Part shown: positions 7,514-11,079 of the stretch, in pieces
Numbering within the stretch: the stretch's first letter is position 1
How the letters are laid out: each line of letters opens with the position of its first letter
Source: Burkholderiaceae bacterium
Lineage (GTDB): Bacteria; Pseudomonadota; Gammaproteobacteria; Burkholderiales; Burkholderiaceae
Direction: 5' to 3'
Assembly: GCA_022701845.1 (NCBI GenBank)
Contig: JAKONS010000294.1
Location: forward strand, 1 to 11,079
DNA length: 11,079 nt
Notes under the pieces: generated by a model
What the model was told of the DNA's origin: nothing
Database searches by the model: none
What the model saw: only the letters and a program-made list of their open reading frames with translations
Translations under genes and position numbers: made by a program

Positions 7514-8515
7514 ATGAACGTGCCCCTGCCCGCGACCGCCCGCTTCGACCCCGCCGAAGTCCTGCGCCTGGCGCACCACACCCTCGACATCGAGGCCGCC
7601 GGCATCCTCGGCCTGAAGGCCCGGCTCGACGACCGTTTCGTGCAGGCGCTGCGCACCATCCTCGAATGCCGCGGCCGCACCGTGGTGATGGGCATGGGCA
7701 AGAGCGGCCATGTGGCGCGCAAGATCGCCGCCACCCTGGCCTCGACCGGCACGCCGGCGATGTTCGTGCACCCGGCCGAGGCCAGCCACGGCGACCTCGG
7801 CATGATCACCGCGGCCGACGTGGTGCTGGCGCTGTCCAACAGCGGCGAGGTGGCCGAATTGACGGTGCTGCTGCCGCTGGTGCGCCGCATCGGCGCGCCG
7901 CTGATCGCCATGACCGGCAACCCGAAATCCTCGCTCGCCCGGCATGCCGACATCCTGCTCGACAGCGGCGTCGAGCAGGAAGCCTGTCCGCTGCAGCTGG
8001 CCCCCACCGCCAGCACCACCGCGCAGATGGCGCTCGGCGACGCGCTGGCCGTCGCCCTGCTCGACGCGCGCGGCTTCCGCGCCGAAGATTTCGCCCGCTC
8101 GCATCCCGGCGGCGCGCTCGGCCGGCGCCTGCTGACGCATGTCGAGGACGTGATGTCGACCGGCGCCGCGGTGCCCGCCGTCGGCCCCGACGCCACCTTC
8201 GCCGAACTGATGCACGAGATGAGCGCCAAGGGCCTCGGCGCGGCCGCGGTGGTCGATGCCGGCCAGCGCCTGCTGGGCGTGTTCACCGACGGCGACCTGC
8301 GCCGCCTGGTGGAGACCGGCGCCGACCTGCGCGCCCTGAGCGCGGCCGACGTCATGCGGCCGAACCCGCGCACCATCGCGCCCACCGCGCTGGCCGCCGA
8401 CGCGGCCGAGCGGATGGAGCAGCACCGGATCACCGCGCTGCTGGTGGCCGAGCCGGACGGCCCGCTGCTGGGCGTGGTGCACATCGGCGAGCTCATGCGC
8501 GCCAAAGTGGTATGA
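7514..8515 (+). CDS. kdsD: D-arabinose-5-phosphate isomerase (KpsF/GutQ family)
   Basis: A 333-residue aldose-ketose isomerase converting D-ribulose 5-phosphate to D-arabinose 5-phosphate, the first committed step toward Kdo for lipopolysaccharide. An SIS sugar-phosphate domain spans about 40-185, with GMGKSGH (60-66), SNSGE (108-112) and PTASTTAQMALGDALA (164-179). HPGGALGRRLL (197-207) then leads to two CBS domains (about 208-265 and 275-333; GVFTDGDLRR, GVVHIGELM). By alignment from memory with E. coli KdsD, the catalytic set would be K63, E115, E156 and H197, all present. Length and layout match the family. The next genes, kdsC and lptC, belong to the same pathway, which favours KdsD over the paralogues GutQ and KpsF. 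The ATG at 7514 gives a family-typical N-terminus. The upstream neighbour on the other strand is a cation antiporter. Confidence 0.95.
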   Translation: MNVPLPATARFDPAEVLRLAHHTLDIEAAGILGLKARLDDRFVQALRTILECRGRTVVMGMGKSGHVARKIAATLASTGTPAMFVHPAEASHGDLGMITAADVVLALSNSGEVAELTVLLPLVRRIGAPLIAMTGNPKSSLARHADILLDSGVEQEACPLQLAPTASTTAQMALGDALAVALLDARGFRAEDFARSHPGGALGRRLLTHVEDVMSTGAAVPAVGPDATFAELMHEMSAKGLGAAAVVDAGQRLLGVFTDGDLRRLVETGADLRALSAADVMRPNPRTIAPTALAADAAERMEQHRITALLVAEPDGPLLGVVHIGELMRAKVV

Positions 8516-8602
8516 CCCCCACGCTTTCCCACTGCGTGTGGACGCGCCCCCCCGTCCCGGGGGCAACGCTGGCCGTCCGGCGAAGCCGGTCCGGCGGCGT
8601 TC
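8516..8602 (+). repeat. Dispersed intergenic palindromic repeat, copy 2
   Basis: Starting directly after the kdsD stop, this copy has CCCCCACGCTTTCC then CACTGCGTGTGG, matching 991-1020. GCCCCC (8546-8551) pairs with GGGGGC (8559-8564). A longer imperfect hairpin follows: AACGC (8565-8569) with GCGTT (8597-8601), GCCG (8572-8575) with CGGC (8592-8595), and CCGGC (8577-8581) with GCCGG (8585-8589) around a GAA loop. There is no T-tract. The element fills most of the 108-bp space between kdsD and kdsC, so it would be transcribed within the operon. A purine-rich stretch (8606-8620) follows it and probably serves as the kdsC ribosome-binding region. Confidence 0.75.
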
Positions 8603-8623
8603 ACTGAAAGAAGAAGAAGACCG

Positions 8624-9226
8624 ATGGAATCGAATAATGCTGCGGGTTTGCCGCCGCTGGATCCTGTGCAGCGCTGGGCGCCCGAACTGTTGCTGCGGGC
8701 GCAGGAGGTGCGGGTGGCGTTCTTCGACGTCGACGGGGTGCTGACCGACGGCGGGCTGTATTTCGCGGAATACCCGGAGGACGACCCCCGGGTGGGCGGC
8801 GAGCAGATCAAGCGCTTCAACACGCTCGACGGGCACGGGCTGAAGCTGCTGCAGCGCGCGGGCATCACGCCGGCGGTGGTCACCGGGCGCGATTCGCGGC
8901 CGCTGCGCGCCCGACTCACCGCGCTGGGCATCGAGCATGTGCATTTCGGCACCGAGGACAAGCGACCCGCCGCCGAGGCCACGCTGGCGGCGCTCGGGCT
9001 CGGCTGGCACCAGGCCGCCGCCATGGGCGACGACTGGCCCGACCTGCCGCTGCTGCGCCGCGCCGCCTTCGCCTGCGCTCCGGCCACCGCGCATGCCGAG
9101 GTGCTGGCGGTGGCGCACCATGTCACCGCCGCGCCGGCCGGCCACGGCGCGGTGCGCGAATGCTGCGATCTGCTGCTGGGCGCCAGCGGCCGCTACGACG
9201 CGCTGCTGCAGGCCTTCGCCGGATGA
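8624..9226 (+). CDS. kdsC: 3-deoxy-D-manno-octulosonate 8-phosphate phosphatase
   Basis: A 200-residue HAD-superfamily phosphatase that hydrolyses Kdo 8-phosphate to Kdo and phosphate, two steps after KdsD in Kdo synthesis. HAD motif I is FFDVDGVLTDGG (nucleophile D35, acid/base D37), motif II is VTGR (86-89), motif III is probably K113, and motif IV is MGDDWPD (134-140). This is a minimal C0-type HAD without a cap domain, as expected for a family that works as a tetramer. The C-terminal GHGAVRECCDLLL (173-185) is the tail characteristic of KdsC, which separates it from generic HAD phosphatases. A short acidic stretch near 51-60 (PEDDPRVGGE) lengthens the flap region. The start at 8624 is preceded by a purine-rich stretch. 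The stop overlaps the lptC start (ATGA), implying translational coupling. Confidence 0.94.
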   Translation: MESNNAAGLPPLDPVQRWAPELLLRAQEVRVAFFDVDGVLTDGGLYFAEYPEDDPRVGGEQIKRFNTLDGHGLKLLQRAGITPAVVTGRDSRPLRARLTALGIEHVHFGTEDKRPAAEATLAALGLGWHQAAAMGDDWPDLPLLRRAAFACAPATAHAEVLAVAHHVTAAPAGHGAVRECCDLLLGASGRYDALLQAFAG

Positions 9227-9912
9227 AGCCGACCGGCGGCGCTGCCGTGCTCCCCGGATCGGCCGCGAAGCAAGCTGCGCCGCGCCGCAGCACGATCGCC
9301 CTGGCGCGCGGCGCGGTCGACCGGCTGTCGATCTACTTCCCGATCCTGATCATGGGCGTGCTGGCGCTCGGCAGCTACTGGCTGGTACGCAACGCGCCCA
9401 CCGTCGAAACGCCGGTCGCCGCGCCGCCGCCGCGCCACGAGGCCGACTATTTCATGCGCGACTTCGCGGTGCGCACCTTCGACCAGAGCGGCCGGCTGCA
9501 GCGCGAGATCTTCGGCGTCGAGGGCCGCCACTATCCCGACACCGACACCCTCGAGATCGACAAGCCCCGCATCCGCGCCATCAGCGAAACCGGCGCGGTC
9601 ACCGTGTCCACCGCCGACCGGGCGCTGTCGAACGGCGACGGCTCCGAGGTGCAGCTGATCGGCAATGCGATCGTCACCCGAGAACCGATGACCGGCCGCT
9701 CCGGCCAGGCGGTGCCGCGCATGCAGTTCCGCGGCGAATTCCTGCATGCCTACACCAACACCGAGCGGGTGCGCTCCGACCGGCCGGTGACGCTCACCCG
9801 CGGCGCCGACACCTTCACCGGCGACGCGATGGACTACGACAACGTGCAGCAGGTGATGGTGCTGCGCGGCCGGGTGCACGGCCAGCTGCAACCCCGACAG
9901 GCGGCCCGATGA
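9223..9912 (+). CDS. lptC: LPS export ABC transporter periplasmic protein LptC
   Basis: A 229-residue bitopic inner-membrane protein that takes lipopolysaccharide from LptB2FG and passes it to LptA. After a basic cytoplasmic N-terminus comes one membrane helix at about 36-56 (IYFPILIMGVLALGSYWLV). The rest is periplasmic beta-jellyroll sequence typical of YrbK/LptC (YFMRDFAVRTFDQSG near 76-90; GDAMDYDN near the end), matching the LptC domain in weakly conserved positions. The N-terminal cytoplasmic segment of about 35 residues is longer than in E. coli. I chose the ATG at 9223 because it overlaps the kdsC stop as ATGA. An in-frame ATG at 9160 would lie inside kdsC and add unlikely Arg-rich sequence. 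The position after kdsD-kdsC supports the call. The usual downstream genes lptA and lptB are absent here. Confidence 0.92.
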   Translation: MKPTGGAAVLPGSAAKQAAPRRSTIALARGAVDRLSIYFPILIMGVLALGSYWLVRNAPTVETPVAAPPPRHEADYFMRDFAVRTFDQSGRLQREIFGVEGRHYPDTDTLEIDKPRIRAISETGAVTVSTADRALSNGDGSEVQLIGNAIVTREPMTGRSGQAVPRMQFRGEFLHAYTNTERVRSDRPVTLTRGADTFTGDAMDYDNVQQVMVLRGRVHGQLQPRQAAR

Positions 9913-10727
9913 CCCACGCCCCCACCGCCGTCGCCGCCATCCACCGGGCGGACGCACCGCTGGTCTTCATCACCGGCGCTTCCAGCGGCATCGGCCAGGC
10001 GCTGGCGCTGCAGTACTACCGGGCCGGCTGGCGGCTGGCGCTGGTGGCACGCCGGCTGGAGGCGATCGACGCCTGGGCCGCCGAGCAGGGCCTCGACAGC
10101 GGCCGCTGGGCCCGCTACCGCGCCGACGTGGCGGTGCCCGACGAGATCGTCGCCGCCGCGCAGGCCTGCATCGCGGCGCAGGGCATGCCGGCGGTGGTGA
10201 TCGCCGGCGCCGGCATCAGCATCGGGGTGGACACCGCGGTGCGCGAGGACATCGACGTGCTGGCGCAGACCTTCGCGGTGAACACGGTCGGCCTGGCGGC
10301 CACCTTCCATGCCTTCGTCGCGCCGATGGCCGCGCGCGGCAGCGGCCGGCTGGTGGGCATCGCCAGCGTCGCCGGCATCCGCGGGCTGCCGGGCCACGGC
10401 GCCTACTGCGGCAGCAAGGCGGCGGTCATCGCGTATTGCGAAAGCCTGCGCGGCGAGCTGCGCGCCAGCGGGGTGCGGGTGGTGACGCTCGCCCCGGGCT
10501 ATGTCGACACGCCGCTGACCCGCCGCAACCGCTACCGCATGCCGTTCCTGATGACGTCCGAGGGCTTCGCCGCCAAGGCGGTGGGGGCGATCGAGGCGGG
10601 TGCCGCGTTGCGTGTCATTCCCTGGCAGATGGGCGTGCTGGCGCGGGTGCTGCGCCTGCTGCCGGCCTGGCTGTTCGACCGCCTGCTGGCGAGCCGGCCG
10701 CGCAAGCACCGGCAGTCGGAACGCTGA
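9909..10727 (+). CDS. SDR-family oxidoreductase, substrate unknown
   Basis: A 272-residue classical short-chain dehydrogenase/reductase. The Rossmann cofactor motif is TGASSGIG (22-29). Arg48-Arg49 after the second strand suggests NADPH rather than NADH, by family rule. The catalytic tetrad is complete: N125, S153, Y166 and K170 (YCGSK). The usual NNAG motif is altered to AGAG (99-102). APGYVDTPL (195-203) is the typical PGxxxT segment. The C-terminus (about 236-262) is hydrophobic and amphipathic, so peripheral membrane attachment is possible, followed by a basic tail. The ATG at 9909 overlaps the lptC stop as ATGA, so it is probably translated by coupling with lptC. The operon position hints at an envelope or lipid-related role, but no substrate can be inferred. 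It is the last gene before a terminator. Confidence 0.9.
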   Translation: MTHAPTAVAAIHRADAPLVFITGASSGIGQALALQYYRAGWRLALVARRLEAIDAWAAEQGLDSGRWARYRADVAVPDEIVAAAQACIAAQGMPAVVIAGAGISIGVDTAVREDIDVLAQTFAVNTVGLAATFHAFVAPMAARGSGRLVGIASVAGIRGLPGHGAYCGSKAAVIAYCESLRGELRASGVRVVTLAPGYVDTPLTRRNRYRMPFLMTSEGFAAKAVGAIEAGAALRVIPWQMGVLARVLRLLPAWLFDRLLASRPRKHRQSER

Positions 10728-10746
10728 CCTAAGCGCGACTCCATGA

Positions 10747-10770
10747 AAAAAGGCCCCGCAGGGCCTTTTT
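10747..10770. terminator. Bidirectional intrinsic terminator
   Basis: GGCCC (10752-10756) and GGGCC (10761-10765) form a stem around CGCA, extended by AAAAA (10747-10751) against TTTTT (10766-10770). On the + strand the stem is followed by TTTTTCTTTT, and on the - strand by TTTTTT, so it can end both the kdsD-kdsC-lptC-SDR transcript and the convergent RNA-binding protein transcript. It starts 19 nt after the SDR stop. Confidence 0.92.
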
Positions 10771-10795
10771 CTTTTGGGGGCGGGTGGGCCGCCGA

Positions 10796-11079
10796 TCAGT
10801 AGCCGCCGCTGCCGCCACCGCCGTAACCACCGCCGCCGCCGCCGTAGCCGCCACGGCCACCGCCGTTGCCGCCACCGCCGCCGCGCGGACCGGAGCCGTA
10901 CGGGCTGCGGAAGCCGCCGTCGCCGCCACCGCCGCCACCACCGCTGCGGCTGCCGCCTCCACCGCCGTAGCCACCGCCGCCGCCGCCACTGCGACCACCG
11001 CCGCCGTAGCCGCCGCCACCGGTGTTGCCGCCACCGCTGCCGCCACCGCCGTATCCACCGCCACCGCCGCCATAACCAC
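10796..11079 (-). CDS. Glycine-rich C-terminal tail of a probable RRM-type RNA-binding protein (5' part beyond window)
   Basis: On the minus strand an open frame enters from the right edge and ends at TGA (complement of 10796-10798), giving 93 complete residues and no start codon in the window. The sequence is almost entirely Gly with interspersed Tyr, Ser, Arg and Asn: GYGGGGGGYGGGG units, GGRSGGGG, then a non-repetitive island DGGFRSPYGSGPRGG, and finally GGRGGYGGGGGGYGGGGSGGY. From memory this matches the tail of small Burkholderiales RNA-binding proteins with one N-terminal RRM domain and an RGG/YGG-like tail. The RRM itself is not visible, so that part is inference. Other frames here read as Ala/Val-rich, and I judged them spurious. 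The gene converges on the SDR and shares its terminator. Confidence 0.85.
   Translation of the reverse strand, partial: GYGGGGGGYGGGGSGGGNTGGGGYGGGGRSGGGGGGYGGGGGSRSGGGGGGGDGGFRSPYGSGPRGGGGGNGGGRGGYGGGGGGYGGGGSGGY

Noticed and set aside
5276..9145. Minus-strand open frame of about 1,290 codons overlapping the antiporter, kdsD and kdsC
   Set aside because: Over the antiporter it is simply a shifted frame of that gene, and elsewhere it is antisense. Composition is Arg/Gly/Ala-rich without motifs, while the other frames give intact families.
8937..9908. In-frame 5' extension of the SDR through kdsC and lptC
   Set aside because: The extension is out-of-frame read-through of kdsC and lptC with no SDR homology. 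The ATG at 9909 overlapping the lptC stop gives a normal SDR N-terminus.
10729..11079. Ala/Val-rich minus-strand frame at the right edge
   Set aside because: It is the neighbouring frame of the glycine-rich tail, runs through the terminator, and has no family resemblance. The Gly/Tyr frame matches known RNA-binding protein tails and stops before the terminator.

Overview
The window looks like chromosomal core sequence from a high-G+C betaproteobacterium, most likely order Burkholderiales and probably family Comamonadaceae. The reasons are the yidC-mnmE gene order, the kdsD-kdsC-lptC lipopolysaccharide cluster beside a CPA2 antiporter, a Gly-rich RRM-type RNA-binding protein, strong G/C third-position bias, and two copies of an intergenic repeat that I associate from memory with Comamonadaceae genomes. 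No plasmid, phage, transposon, CRISPR or defence gene is visible.

Left part (1-2625, + strand): the 3' two-thirds of yidC (membrane protein insertase), one repeat copy, an intrinsic terminator, then mnmE (tRNA wobble-uridine modification GTPase), apparently on its own promoter very close to its start codon.

Middle (2770-7443): a soluble four-module cyclic-di-GMP protein (degenerate receiver, GAF, PAS, GGDEF, EAL) on the + strand. Converging on it from the - strand, 27 bp away, is a KefB/KefC-type cation:proton antiporter with a C-terminal RCK (TrkA-N/TrkA-C) module.

Right part (7514-10727, + strand): kdsD, kdsC, lptC and a short-chain dehydrogenase/reductase. kdsD starts divergently from the antiporter. 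A second repeat copy lies between kdsD and kdsC. kdsC/lptC and lptC/SDR each overlap by ATGA, so the last three genes are probably co-translated. KdsD and KdsC act in the Kdo pathway (Ru5P to A5P, and Kdo8P to Kdo), and LptC is part of the LPS export bridge. The usual partners lptA and lptB do not follow. A bidirectional intrinsic terminator instead separates the SDR from a convergent - strand reading frame encoding the glycine-rich tail of an RNA-binding protein, which runs off the right edge.

Most of the window is recognisable housekeeping sequence, and I did not find a convincing undescribed multi-gene system. The points most worth a second look are the paired intergenic repeats, -10-like boxes 6-8 nt from start codons (possible leaderless mRNAs), the receiver domain without a phosphoacceptor, and the SDR where lptA/lptB would be expected.
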